Shown here piece after piece: positions 9,187 through 18,316 of a DNA stretch of 64,000 nucleotides; position 1 is the first letter of the stretch, and the number at the start of each line of letters is the position of its first letter. Both the position numbers and the translations under genes were made by a program. The notes under the pieces were generated by a model. That model was not told the DNA's origin. It worked only from the letters and a program-made list of their open reading frames with translations, and did no database searches. Source of the stretch: Paraburkholderia flagellata (GTDB taxonomy: Bacteria > Pseudomonadota > Gammaproteobacteria > Burkholderiales > Burkholderiaceae); NCBI RefSeq assembly GCF_021390645.1, contig NZ_JAJEJT010000003.1:1054001-1118000 (forward strand), given 5' to 3'.

Positions 9187-10178
9187 GTTCATTCCGCGAC
9201 AAGATGGCGGCAAAGACCGCTGAGCTTGGCTCGTCTTCGGAGCGTCCTGCCGCCGAACGGCCGGCTGCTGTTGCTCCGGTGGAACCGCGGCGCAGCAGTG
9301 CGTTCAAGACCGGACCTGGCATGCTCGGCGCGTTGGCGGTGGCACAGCAGCGCATCCAGGAACTGGAGAACACGAGCGACAAGCTCATGCTTCCGGTGAA
9401 CGCGATTCAGCCGAACCCATGGCAGCCTCGCAAGATTTTCAGCGACGAGGGCCTTGCATCGCTCGCCGAATCGATCCGTGAAGTCGGGCTCGTCGAGCCG
9501 ATCGTCGTTCGCCGTGCGGACAACGGCTATCAGCTCATTGCCGGCGAACGACGGCTGCGCGCACACGCCCTGATTCAGGCGCAGGACATTCGTGCCTCCG
9601 TGATCGAGTGCTCCGACCAGGACATGGCCGTGCTCGCGCTGGTCGAAAACGTCGGTCGCGAAGACCTCACTGATTATGAGATTGGGCAATCGCTACGCCG
9701 CGCCGAGCGGGAGTTTCCCACTCGCAAGCGCATGGCAGAGGCGCTGGGTATGTCGCGCAAAGGCTTGTACCGCTTTCTGGCCTTTGAGAATCTGCCGGAT
9801 TTCATTCGACGCGATCTTGATTTGAATCCCCGACTGCTGGGCGGATCGGCTGCAGATGAGGTTGTCTCGGCGATCAAGAAGTTCGGCGCGGCAGGGCTTT
9901 CGGCGGCGCGTGAGTTGTGGCCGGCCGTAGTCGGCCGGACGCTGGATCAGGGCAAGCTGGCCGCGGCGATTGGTGCGCAAGCCGGCCGGGGTGAATCGAC
10001 CGAAAGCGTGTCCGAACGCAGCATCGAGAAGATCTTTTCGGGCAAGAGCCACGCCGGAAGCATTACCAAAGATACGAATAGCTTTACGGTGAAGCTCAAG
10101 ACGGGCGTGTTGTCGGATGCCCAGGAGACGCAAATCCGCGAGCTGATTAGCCAGTTGTTCAACGTAAAGCCAGGCTGA
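9183..10178 (+). CDS. parB: ParB-type centromere-binding protein
   Basis: A 331-residue ParB/Spo0J-family protein that would load at parS and spread as a CTP-dependent clamp. The CTPase motif GERR is at 121-124, the ENVGREDL box near 155-162, and a helix-turn-helix TRKRMAEALGMSRKGLYRFL near 178-197. I chose the GTG at 9183 because GGAGGG sits at proper distance and the GTGA overlap with parA is typical; an ATG at 9204 is the alternative. Seven palindromes just downstream are its likely binding sites. Confidence 0.95.
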   Translation: MSSFRDKMAAKTAELGSSSERPAAERPAAVAPVEPRRSSAFKTGPGMLGALAVAQQRIQELENTSDKLMLPVNAIQPNPWQPRKIFSDEGLASLAESIREVGLVEPIVVRRADNGYQLIAGERRLRAHALIQAQDIRASVIECSDQDMAVLALVENVGREDLTDYEIGQSLRRAEREFPTRKRMAEALGMSRKGLYRFLAFENLPDFIRRDLDLNPRLLGGSAADEVVSAIKKFGAAGLSAARELWPAVVGRTLDQGKLAAAIGAQAGRGESTESVSERSIEKIFSGKSHAGSITKDTNSFTVKLKTGVLSDAQETQIRELISQLFNVKPG

Positions 10179-10208
10179 TTGAGCTTTGAGATTGTTGATG
10201 TGAATGGA

Positions 10209-10237
10209 AGCCCGCTTCGGCGGGCTTTTTCTTTTTA
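10209..10237 (+). terminator. Rho-independent terminator of parAB
   Basis: AGCCCG and CGGGCT pair across CTTCGG and are followed by TTTTTCTTTTTAT. Confidence 0.9.
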
Positions 10238-10249
10238 TGGCTTAGGTCG

Positions 10250-10266
10250 TGTGTCGAGTCGACACA
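10250..10266. other. parS-like site 1
   Basis: TGTGTCGAGTCGACACA, central base G. Confidence 0.8.
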
Positions 10267-10402
10267 TGGGTAATGTCAGCGCGGCTGGAAGGCGTCGACT
10301 GTGAAAATGCACTGAGCGGCCGGATTGCATTTGTAGCTGACGCGTCGAGGATCCGTCGTGGAGACTGGCGCTGCCGTCATTGATACGCGGCGAACCGCAT
10401 CG

Positions 10403-10419
10403 TGTGTCGATTCGACACA
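10403..10419. other. parS-like site 2
   Basis: TGTGTCGATTCGACACA, central base T; symmetry extends two more bases each side (CG...CG). Confidence 0.8.
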
Positions 10420-10502
10420 CGATGGCGACGAGGGTCTTTGGCTCACATCGTGCCGCGATGAGTGAGCCTCGGAAACGCCTTCGCCTCTCCGTTGAGTGTT
10501 CG

Positions 10503-10519
10503 TGTGTCGATTCGACACA
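10503..10519. other. parS-like site 3
   Basis: Identical to site 2, including the CG extensions. Confidence 0.8.
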
Positions 10520-10665
10520 CGACGACCAGGCTCGCCACGAGCGAAAGACTATGGCCGTGTCGACTAAGACTTGAGAAGGGGCCACGCTCACCGCTTGCAG
10601 TCGCTGTTCGGTGTGAGCGAAAGCCAGTGTCTGCGGTGGTCCTCGAATTCATTTGATTGGGGCAC

Positions 10666-10682
10666 TGTGTCGAATCGACACA
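10666..10682. other. parS-like site 4
   Basis: TGTGTCGAATCGACACA, the only copy with central A. A degenerate copy, GTGTCGGGCGACAC, follows at 10708-10721. Confidence 0.8.
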
Positions 10683-10821
10683 CACGGCGCATGGCCACAA
10701 ATTGGGAGTGTCGGGCGACACACGAAGACAAAACGCGAGGGGGTCTTCACCGCTTCGCTATCGTGTTGTGTGCAAGCGGCTGCTCCATATTTCGCGCATA
10801 CCGACTTGCGGTTCGGCGCGG

Positions 10822-10838
10822 TGTGTCGAGTCGACACA
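10822..10838. other. parS-like site 5
   Basis: Central base G; symmetry extends two more bases each side (GG...CC). Confidence 0.8.
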
Positions 10839-11003
10839 CCGCTACCGCATCCTCGCCGTGGAAGTCTGAGGAAATTGCGATCTGCGGCATGCAGCATGGG
10901 TGGGGGACGAAAACAAGGCTTGATGCCACCTCCCAGTTGCTCCATCGTGCCGCGCACGTGAGGATGACCCATACCGCGCCAACTGACTTGTTGGCCGAGG
11001 CAG

Positions 11004-11020
11004 TGTGTCGAGTCGACACA
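11004..11020. other. parS-like site 6
   Basis: Central base G. Confidence 0.8.
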
Positions 11021-11223
11021 GTCGCTGCCACGGTGCCGTTGAGGCTACATGCGGTCGCGATCGAGACGTGCTGCTTTGGCGGCATAGATGGTTTATGTAC
11101 GCGCCGCGCATCCGAGTTGTGCGGCGGTGCACAGGCGAGTCGCCGATCAGCGCTCGTCCATTGTGCCGACAGTCACGGTTGGAACCGGCGCAATCAGCGC
11201 GTATGTCGGATCGAGCGTGCTCA

Positions 11224-11240
11224 TGTGTCGAGTCGACACA
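11224..11240. other. parS-like site 7
   Basis: Central base G; the last copy, 220 bases after site 6. Confidence 0.8.
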
Positions 11241-12797
11241 CCAAAGGCGCATTGGCTCTCGCCCCCAAAAAAACTAGACGAGATCCATGTTCCGCACGCG
11301 TGGTCAGAGCAGGCGCTGCTGCCAATTCGCGCAGTTCCATCGCCTCGCGCCTCAACTTTGGGTTGCGTACTCCGGGAGCCGTACGCCCCCTGCCTTGTTA
11401 TGGTCAACTTCCAGGTTGGCCTTCGAATCAGATCGTGGGGAGCCGTCCGCGTCGCGTGGTGGCATGACCTCCCCACCTCGCTGACGTTGACTTAAAGCAT
11501 CCGCCTCCACGGCGACTAGCTGCATCGAATTCCATGCCTGGCGCTCGGGCCAACGAGCCTATCCAATCAGTGTGCGAGCGCTGACCGCTTCTTCGCCTGA
11601 CGTCTCGCGGCGACATCCCTGCACCACGCAGTTACGCTCATCGCTTGTGCGTTGCGCGGAGATTCCCCGGTTGCCTCCGGCACAGCCCAAAGCACGGCTC
11701 TCAGTAACTCTCGATCAATACGTGTCTTGACTGAGGACTGGCAGGCCAGCCGGAGACAGTTTGGAGAGCCTGCGTGTCAGAGCGGCGCGAGGTACTCGCC
11801 GTATGTTTGAGCAGGGTAGTCCCGTCCGCCACGGTAGCGTGACACGACACCTGGTCTCCACGCTCCGTTCCGCGTTCGGCTATTCGTTGTTCTTCCGGCA
11901 AGCGGCGGCAGGACTGCCACCAATCAGTGAACAACTCGCTATCGCCCCGCCAATGGTAGTGATCATAAATGCAACTAACCGACAATTTAACTCAGCACCG
12001 CAAAGCACCTCAAACGCCAATGCACGATACGCGCCCGTGCCTCGGCAATCACAATCAAGCAATCAAGGCAGCGATCGGCGTGCCGATCGCCAAGACGTAC
12101 AAAACGAGTGGAGCAACTCCGGTAAGCGACCGACCCGCGCATCGAACTTAATCGAAAACAACGGCTACCTAGCTGAAAACGAATCCACCCTTGCGCCGGC
12201 CTCCGCTCCAGAAAATGTCCAACCCAGCGTGAAACATTTCCCTCCAAATCGTAAAATCGGCGAAACCCTTGTTCTTTATGGCTTTCACGCCGAAAACAAA
12301 CCAAATTCTAGTACATGTTTCACGATCATAACGGCTCTCCGACCCCGAAACACAGTCAGAATGGTCGTCACCGAGCTAAGTCGACCTGAACAGCCTCAGT
12401 CGTATATTTCAATACGTATTTTGTAGTTTTCGCCGATATGGCTGCGGTAGGCCTGCATGAGACGCGCTTCGGCACAGTACCGCTCACGCTGTTTGCCAGC
12501 ATGAAGAACGAACCCGATTGCGTTCGCGAGCGACACTTGCCACGCCGCGGCGCCAATCATCGCTGCGGCACGTTCTGCAATTCATCCGACCACGACGCCT
12601 CCGCGCGCCACGCTAGCCAAAACAGACCCATGCGCGTCGATTAAAATTGGGCCGCATTGTCGAGCCACATTCCATGGCTTCAATCCGGGCTCATATTCGT
12701 GCTCACATCGCCAGCGCGCATGACGCACCGCTCGCGCCAAACAACAGCAATCGCCCATTCCCCATTCAGCGCCCGCAAACACAATAGAGGACACGTC
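11241..12797. other. Gene-free interval between the parS cluster and the nuclease operon
   Basis: About 1.5 kb in which I find no protein with family-like sequence in any frame. The open frames present are short, low-complexity and lack good ribosome sites. The part from about 11950 to 12430 is visibly poorer in GC than the flanks. No further parS palindrome, iteron, tRNA or terminator was seen. The promoter of the sbcD-like gene should lie at the right end. Confidence 0.6.
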
Positions 12798-14048
12798 GTG
12801 AAGTTCATTCATGCGGCAGACCTACACCTCGACAGCCCGCTACATGGTCTGAGCGCCTATCCCGACGCGCCAGCCGCTCAATTGCGCAGTGCCACGCGCG
12901 AGGCGTTGCGCTTGCTCGTCGATCGCGCCATTGAAGAAGAGGTCGCGTTCGTCGTCATTGCCGGCGATCTCTACGACGGCGACTGGAAGGACCACAACAC
13001 CGGCATTTTCTTCGGCCAGCAGATGGGACGTCTGCGCAAGGCCGGCATCCGCGTCTTTGCCCTGTGGGGCAATCACGACGCGGAAAGCGAAATGACCAGG
13101 AAGCTCACATTGCCCGACAACGTGGTGGTGTTCAGTCATCGCAAGCCTGAAACCCATGTGCTCGACGACATCAAGGTCGCGCTGCACGGACAGAGCTTCA
13201 AGGACAAGGCCGTAGTCGAAAATCTCACCGTGGGCTACCCGGCGCCGGTTTCCGGTTACTACAACATCGGTGTGCTCCACACCGCGCTCGAAGGCTATAC
13301 CGCGCATGCAACCTACGCGCCGTGCACGCGTTCCGAATTACACGCGAAGGGCTACGACTATTGGGCGCTTGGTCACGTCCACGAATTTCAGCAGTGGTCG
13401 GAACAATCGACGATCGTATTTCCGGGCAATCTCCAGGGGCGCCACATCCGCGAAACCGGCCGCCGCGGCGCAGTGCTCGTGAGTGTCGAAAGCGGCCGCA
13501 CGGCGGTCGAGCGTCTCTACCTCGACGTGCTGCGCTGGGAATCGGTGCGTGTCGATGCGAGCGACTGCGAAAGCGTGGCGGATCTGTCGCGCAAGATTGG
13601 CGCTGCGCTCGAAACGCTGCTATCCGTCGACGCGCACGTGCCGCGCGCGGTGCGCGTGACGGTGACGGGAAAGTCGCCGGCGCATGGACTGTTTTTCGGG
13701 CGCGCCACGCAATTGCGTGCCGAAGTGCTCAATCAGATCGGCATTATCGGCAATGACAAGCTGTGGCTGGAAAAGGTCAAGCTCGAAACCGGCCCAGCCG
13801 ATAAGGCCGCCGCACAGAACGAACAGATCGAAGCGCTCGCGGATCTCAAACAGATACTCGAAGCCGCGACGCAAGACCCCGAATTCCTTGCGCTGCTCGA
13901 ACGCGATTTGCGCGCGTTCGTCGGCAAGGTGCGCAGCGAAGTGAAAGAAGACGCCCCGCTGCTCGAACTCGCCCGCGACGGCAAACTCGCGGCGCTGGTG
14001 GAGCAGGTCGGTCCCGCGCTGCTCGCGCGCCTTTCCACGGGAGAATGA
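12798..14048 (+). CDS. SbcD/YhaO-like DNA repair metallophosphoesterase
   Basis: A 416-residue calcineurin-like phosphoesterase, the nuclease half of an Mre11-Rad50-type complex. The metal motifs are in order: DLHLDSPL (8-15), GDLYDG (56-61), GNHDAES (91-97) and a later ALGHVHEF. I chose the GTG at 12798, preceded by AGAGGA, because the upstream codons bear no family resemblance. It ends three bases before the partner ATPase gene, so the two form an operon. It is closer to the YhaO type than to E. coli SbcD. Double-strand-end processing is inferred from the family. Confidence 0.9.
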   Translation: MKFIHAADLHLDSPLHGLSAYPDAPAAQLRSATREALRLLVDRAIEEEVAFVVIAGDLYDGDWKDHNTGIFFGQQMGRLRKAGIRVFALWGNHDAESEMTRKLTLPDNVVVFSHRKPETHVLDDIKVALHGQSFKDKAVVENLTVGYPAPVSGYYNIGVLHTALEGYTAHATYAPCTRSELHAKGYDYWALGHVHEFQQWSEQSTIVFPGNLQGRHIRETGRRGAVLVSVESGRTAVERLYLDVLRWESVRVDASDCESVADLSRKIGAALETLLSVDAHVPRAVRVTVTGKSPAHGLFFGRATQLRAEVLNQIGIIGNDKLWLEKVKLETGPADKAAAQNEQIEALADLKQILEAATQDPEFLALLERDLRAFVGKVRSEVKEDAPLLELARDGKLAALVEQVGPALLARLSTGE

Positions 14049-14051
14049 CCA

Positions 14052-17000
14052 GTGCGCCTCAAGCAACTCGATTTGATCAAATACGGCAAGTTCACCGAAA
14101 CGACCTTGCCGTTTCCCCACGCGGCACACGATTTCCACGTCATTGTGGGGCCGAACGAAGCGGGCAAGTCCACGGTGCGGACCGCCGTGTCGGAGCTGTT
14201 GTTCGGCATGCGCTTGCAAACGCCGCTCGACTTCCTCCATGGCACGCCGGAATTGCGTATCGGCGGTGTGCTGGAAAACGGTGCGGCCGAGCAGCGCTTT
14301 CATCGCGCGCGCGGACGCAATTCGCTGCGCACCCCGCAGGACGACAAACTGCCCGACGATTTTCTCGCCGCGTTTCTCGACGGCGCGAGCAAGGAATTCT
14401 TCGAGCAGATGTTCGGCCTCGATCATGCGCGGCTCATTGAAGGCGGCCGCAGCATACTCGACGCATCGGACAAGCTCGGTCAGGTGTTGTTCGAATCCGC
14501 GGCGGGCGTGGGGAGCCTCGGGCCCGTGCGCGAGGAACTGGAGAATCGCGCGGCCGAACTCTGGGCGCCGCGACGCAGCGGCAGTGCGTATGCACAGGCG
14601 GAAACATCGTTCGCTGAGGCAACGAACGAGCTGAAGGCAGCGCAGGTGCGCACGCGCGATTGGGTCGAGAAAAAGGACGCGCTTGAAACGGTCGAACAGG
14701 CTATCGAGCGTTTGCGCGCCGAACAGCGCGGTCTCGAATCGCAGCGCTCGAAGCTCGAGCGCGTGCGCCGCCTCGCTCCCTATATAGAAGAGCTTTCGCT
14801 CAAGCAGAACGAGTTGGCCGCATTGGGCGAGGTCGTCGATTTACCGCCCACCGCCTATGCCGATCTGTTGAAGGCGCAGGCTGACATCGCGGCTGAACGC
14901 AAAGTGCAGGAAGCGCGTCAGGTTGATCTGGCCGACAAGCAAGCGTTGCATGACGCGATCGAGCCCGATCGCGCGGCACTGGCGCTGGCCGCCGAAATCG
15001 ACGCGCTCGACGCGCTGCGCGGCGAATGCGTCAATCATCCGCGCGAATTGCTGGTGCGTGAAACCGAAATCCGGAATCATCTCGATGCCGCATTCTCCGC
15101 TGCGGCCCAGCTTGGCTGGCCGGGCGACGAAACCGCATTGCGCGCCGCGCTGCCCGGTGCACTTGTGTTGAAGACGGTGACGAACCTGCTGCGCGATCAT
15201 GGTCTGCGCGAGCACGCGCTCACGACGTCGCGCGAGGTGCACGCCGAACAGACGCGCAAGCTCGCACAATTGCAGGAGCAGCTTGCGCGCATGCACGGCA
15301 TCGACGTGCCGCATGCGTTGCGCGCCGCGCTCGACGACGCGCACGAATTCCGCAACAGCGTGACGAAGGAAAGCGCGCTCGAGCGCGAACTGGCGGACGC
15401 GCAACGCACGGTCGAAGAGAAACGCCAATTGCTGGGCCAATGGAGCAAGCCGGTGCAAGCGTTACGCGCCCTCGACCTGCCATCGGCCACACGCCTGGCT
15501 GCGCTGCAAAAGGAAGAAAGCGAGCGCGTGAGCGCGGTGGCCGTTGCGCGAGAAGCGGCAGCGGCCGCGCAAGAGGATATCGAGCGCTTCGAATTGCAGG
15601 AGAAGCATTTCACGCAGGGCAACAAGGTTGTCACGACTGCGGAAGTCCAGGCGGCGCGCACGCGCCGCGATAGCGCGTGGGACGAGGTCAAGGAGGCGCG
15701 CGTCAGTCTCGCGGATGGCGCTCCCGCCGTAGACGACGCGATGCGCCTGGCCGACGAACTCGTCGATGCGCAACTCGGCACGTCGCAGGCGGCGGCCACG
15801 TTGCAGAATCTGCGTCAGCAAGTTGAAACAGCGCGCGCAAATGCGCAGCGCAAGCTTGCGGTTTTAAGCGATCGCGAGCGCGAACTCGAAGCCTTTCGTA
15901 ATACCTGGACGCAGATAGCAAATGACGCGCAAGTGCCTGGCATGCCGCTCGCGGATATGGGCGCGTGGCTTGCGAATCGCGAAGCGGCGCTAAATGCACA
16001 GAGCGAAAGCGACCGCCGCGCGAGCGAGCTTGAGGCGCGTCGGGCGGCGCGCATCGCGGCGCATGCCGCGCTACTCGAAACGTTGCGGCCGGTGGCGCAG
16101 GCAAACGAAGACGATGCGCTGACGACATTGATTGGCGTGGCTGAAACAGTCGTGCAGTCGGCGCAAAAGAGCGCCGTGCAGCGCGAGGGTCTGGAAGCGC
16201 AGATTCGCGATGTTGAACGCGCGAGCGAATCCGCGCAATCCAGATTGACGATTGAGCAGGACGCCTATACAAAGTGGCAGACGCAGTGGCACGAGGCGCT
16301 CACGCAAGCGAATCTCGGCACGCGCGCTGCGACGCTCGCGGCGGCGGAAGGCGCCGTCGAACTCGCGAATGCCATTTCGGCCGCTTTTTCGGATGCCGAA
16401 GCACCCCGCAACCGCATTCGCACGATCCGCGCACAACTAGAGACGCTGGAATCCGACGCGCGACGCCTCGCCCAGACGCTCGCACCCGAATGGCCTGCGT
16501 CGAACGATGGGATCGACGTGGCGCGCCAACTCGCGGCGCGACTCGCGACCGCGCGCGAAACCGCGAAATCCCTCGCCCAGGCCGATACCGACGTGCAAAC
16601 CGCCCGCACCCGCGTAGCCGATGCCGCAGCGGCGGTGGCGGGCGCACAGGCGCGCATCGAGCCCATCCTGAAGCTCGCGGGCGTGAACGAAATCGACGCG
16701 GCGTTGCCGCTCGCCGCGCGCTCCGACGCGCGCCGCGCGTTGTCGAATGCGATCTCGGCGGCGCGGGATACGCTTGTGCGCGAAGGCGACGGACTTGCGC
16801 AGGAGGCCATCGCCGCGGAGATCGCGGAGCAGCCCATTACCGAGGTGCCAGCGCTGCTCGCGACGGTGAACCAGCAACGTGAAGCGGGCAACCGCGCATT
16901 GAGCGAGTGCCTACAGCAACAGGTGAGCGCCAGGCAGGCATTCGACGCGATCAACGGCCAGGCCAATGCCGCGCTCGCGGAGGCGAAGCGCCAGGAAGCC

Positions 17001-17522
17001 CTCAGCGCCATGGGCGAAGCCGCGGAGCAATATCTCGAAGCCGCGACCGCGAGCCGCCTGCTCAAATGGGCAACGGATCGTTATCGCGATCAGAAGCAAG
17101 GGCCGATGCTGCGTCGCGCGGGGGAAATATTCAGCGGACTCACGCTTGGTGAATTCGCGCGGCTCGTAGTCGATAACGAACGCAATCCGCCCGCGTTGCA
17201 TGCGCGGCGAAGCACCGGCAAAACCGTGGAAGTGAGTGGAATGAGCGAAGGCACGCGCGACCAGCTTTTTCTCGCGCTGCGTATCGCGGCGCTCGAATTG
17301 CAGCTGGCGAGCAAGGCGGCGCTGCCCTTCGTTGCCGACGATCTGTTCATCAATTTCGACGACGAGCGCGCAAAGGCCGGTTTTGCGGCATTACGGAATC
17401 TCTCCGCGAAAACTCAGGTGTTGTTTCTCACGCACCACGATCACCTTTTACCGTTGATTCGCGAGATATTTGGCGCGCAGGTCAATGTTGTCGAATTGCA
17501 GCGCACGCCTGTCGTCGCGTAG
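14052..17522 (+). CDS. SbcC/YhaN-like SMC-type ATPase
   Basis: A 1156-residue Rad50/SbcC-like protein. Walker A GPNEAGKST is at 33-41. A very long Ala-, Glu- and Arg-rich coiled-coil region covers about 180-1000. The C-terminal head has the ABC signature-like GMSEGTRDQLFLALR and Walker B VADDLF (1094-1099), followed by LFLTHHDH. I see no Rad50 zinc-hook CxxC at the coiled-coil apex, which fits the YhaN type. The start is a GTG. It should clamp DNA ends for the nuclease encoded just upstream. Confidence 0.92.
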   Translation: MRLKQLDLIKYGKFTETTLPFPHAAHDFHVIVGPNEAGKSTVRTAVSELLFGMRLQTPLDFLHGTPELRIGGVLENGAAEQRFHRARGRNSLRTPQDDKLPDDFLAAFLDGASKEFFEQMFGLDHARLIEGGRSILDASDKLGQVLFESAAGVGSLGPVREELENRAAELWAPRRSGSAYAQAETSFAEATNELKAAQVRTRDWVEKKDALETVEQAIERLRAEQRGLESQRSKLERVRRLAPYIEELSLKQNELAALGEVVDLPPTAYADLLKAQADIAAERKVQEARQVDLADKQALHDAIEPDRAALALAAEIDALDALRGECVNHPRELLVRETEIRNHLDAAFSAAAQLGWPGDETALRAALPGALVLKTVTNLLRDHGLREHALTTSREVHAEQTRKLAQLQEQLARMHGIDVPHALRAALDDAHEFRNSVTKESALERELADAQRTVEEKRQLLGQWSKPVQALRALDLPSATRLAALQKEESERVSAVAVAREAAAAAQEDIERFELQEKHFTQGNKVVTTAEVQAARTRRDSAWDEVKEARVSLADGAPAVDDAMRLADELVDAQLGTSQAAATLQNLRQQVETARANAQRKLAVLSDRERELEAFRNTWTQIANDAQVPGMPLADMGAWLANREAALNAQSESDRRASELEARRAARIAAHAALLETLRPVAQANEDDALTTLIGVAETVVQSAQKSAVQREGLEAQIRDVERASESAQSRLTIEQDAYTKWQTQWHEALTQANLGTRAATLAAAEGAVELANAISAAFSDAEAPRNRIRTIRAQLETLESDARRLAQTLAPEWPASNDGIDVARQLAARLATARETAKSLAQADTDVQTARTRVADAAAAVAGAQARIEPILKLAGVNEIDAALPLAARSDARRALSNAISAARDTLVREGDGLAQEAIAAEIAEQPITEVPALLATVNQQREAGNRALSECLQQQVSARQAFDAINGQANAALAEAKRQEALSAMGEAAEQYLEAATASRLLKWATDRYRDQKQGPMLRRAGEIFSGLTLGEFARLVVDNERNPPALHARRSTGKTVEVSGMSEGTRDQLFLALRIAALELQLASKAALPFVADDLFINFDDERAKAGFAALRNLSAKTQVLFLTHHDHLLPLIREIFGAQVNVVELQRTPVVA

Positions 17523-17756
17523 CGGTGTGAATGTTGCGCAATGAAAATCTATGGGGACTTTGTTTGCGAAACAATCAATAGTCTGGTCAGGAAACATGTT
17601 TTTCACTACCAAACATTCGTTTAAAATTGCCAGCGTGCGTGATTTGACTTCATAATCACCCCTGTCTTTCGCGACGCCCCGGCCGACAAGATCGCTATTC
17701 GATCGGCCAGTGAAGGTTGAAGGGTGTCCGTAAAATCCGTGAATAAGGAGGAGTGA

Positions 17757-18206
17757 ATGGTCACCCTGGACGCAATTCAATCGAAGATCGCAAAGCTGCA
17801 AAAGCAGGCCGAAACGATCGTGGAAAAACAAACGTCGCTCGGTCTCACGAAAATTCGCGATCTGATGGCCAGGCACGGCCTGAGTGTGGCCGACATCGAA
17901 CGCTTCATCGGCAAGAAGCGTGGCCGCAAACCCGGCAAAGGTGCCAAAGCCGCAGGCGCGAAGCGCACCGTCGCGGCCAAATACGCCGATCCGAAAACGG
18001 GCGCAACGTGGACCGGCCGTGGCCGTGCGCCGGCGTGGATTCGCGACGTGAAAGACCGTTCGAAATTCCTGATCGATGGCAGCGCGGCAAAACCTGCTGC
18101 CAAAGCCGCGCGGAAACCGCGCGTCAATGCGGCGGCGGCGAAGAAGACCGTTGCAAAGCGCGCCAAGGCAGCAAACGCGAAGAAAGCTGCAAGGAAAACC
18201 GCATAA
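17757..18206 (+). CDS. H-NS family nucleoid protein with Lys/Ala-rich tail
   Basis: A 149-residue protein with an N-terminal oligomerisation coiled coil (1-50), a basic KKRGRKPGKG segment (53-62, AT-hook-like) and the H-NS DNA-binding motif YADPKTGATWTGRGRAPAWI (76-95). From about 111 on there is an Ala/Lys tail (PAAKAARKPR, AAAKKTVAKRAKAANAKKAA) like bacterial histone-H1 homologues. AAGGAGG precedes the ATG. H-NS proteins bind AT-rich DNA and silence acquired genes; the H1-like tail should add non-specific DNA binding. It is monocistronic, with a hairpin after the stop. Confidence 0.93.
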   Translation: MVTLDAIQSKIAKLQKQAETIVEKQTSLGLTKIRDLMARHGLSVADIERFIGKKRGRKPGKGAKAAGAKRTVAAKYADPKTGATWTGRGRAPAWIRDVKDRSKFLIDGSAAKPAAKAARKPRVNAAAAKKTVAKRAKAANAKKAARKTA

Positions 18207-18229
18207 AGCGAGAATCGCTTTGCGAACCG

Positions 18230-18266
18230 GTGGCCGCTTGGGCGTTTCGACGCCCGCGGCCACTTT
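18230..18266 (+). terminator. Terminator-like hairpin after the H-NS gene
   Basis: GTGGCCGC pairs with GCGGCCAC and inside it GGGCGT pairs with ACGCCC around a TTCG loop. Only three T residues follow. Confidence 0.65.
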
Positions 18267-18316
18267 CACATGAGCGGCGCGAAACGACGCGCGCCCATTG
18301 CCTTTTTGGGTCACCG

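Larger units (their letters stand above)
10250..11240. repeat. Cluster of seven 17-bp palindromes, putative parS centromere
   Basis: TGTGTCGA-N-TCGACACA occurs exactly, apart from the centre, at 10250, 10403, 10503, 10666, 10822, 11004 and 11224. The centres are G, T, T, A, G, G, G, and the start-to-start spacing is 100 to 220 bases. The cluster begins about 70 bases after parB and the DNA between sites is not coding. Multiple ParB sites beside parAB are expected for a segregated replicon. The odd-length palindrome differs from the 16-bp parS sequences known from Burkholderia chromosomes. Confidence 0.85.

Noticed and set aside
10250..11240. A CRISPR array (short repeats with regular spacers)
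   Set aside because: The repeats are perfect palindromes, the spacers are 83-203 bases and irregular, and no cas genes are present. Position after parB fits parS better.
10571..11495. Open frames of up to 298 codons through the parS cluster
   Set aside because: They read through the palindromes in all frames, giving recurrent CRVDT/VSSRHT strings, and lack family features.
12228..12324. Halves of the canonical chromosomal parS
   Set aside because: CGTGAAACA and TGTTTCACG are 79 bases apart and in the wrong order to form TGTTTCACGTGAAACA; probably chance.
11761..12426. A 221-codon open frame in the gene-free interval
   Set aside because: Low-complexity Asn, Ser and Arg composition, no recognisable domain and no convincing ribosome site.
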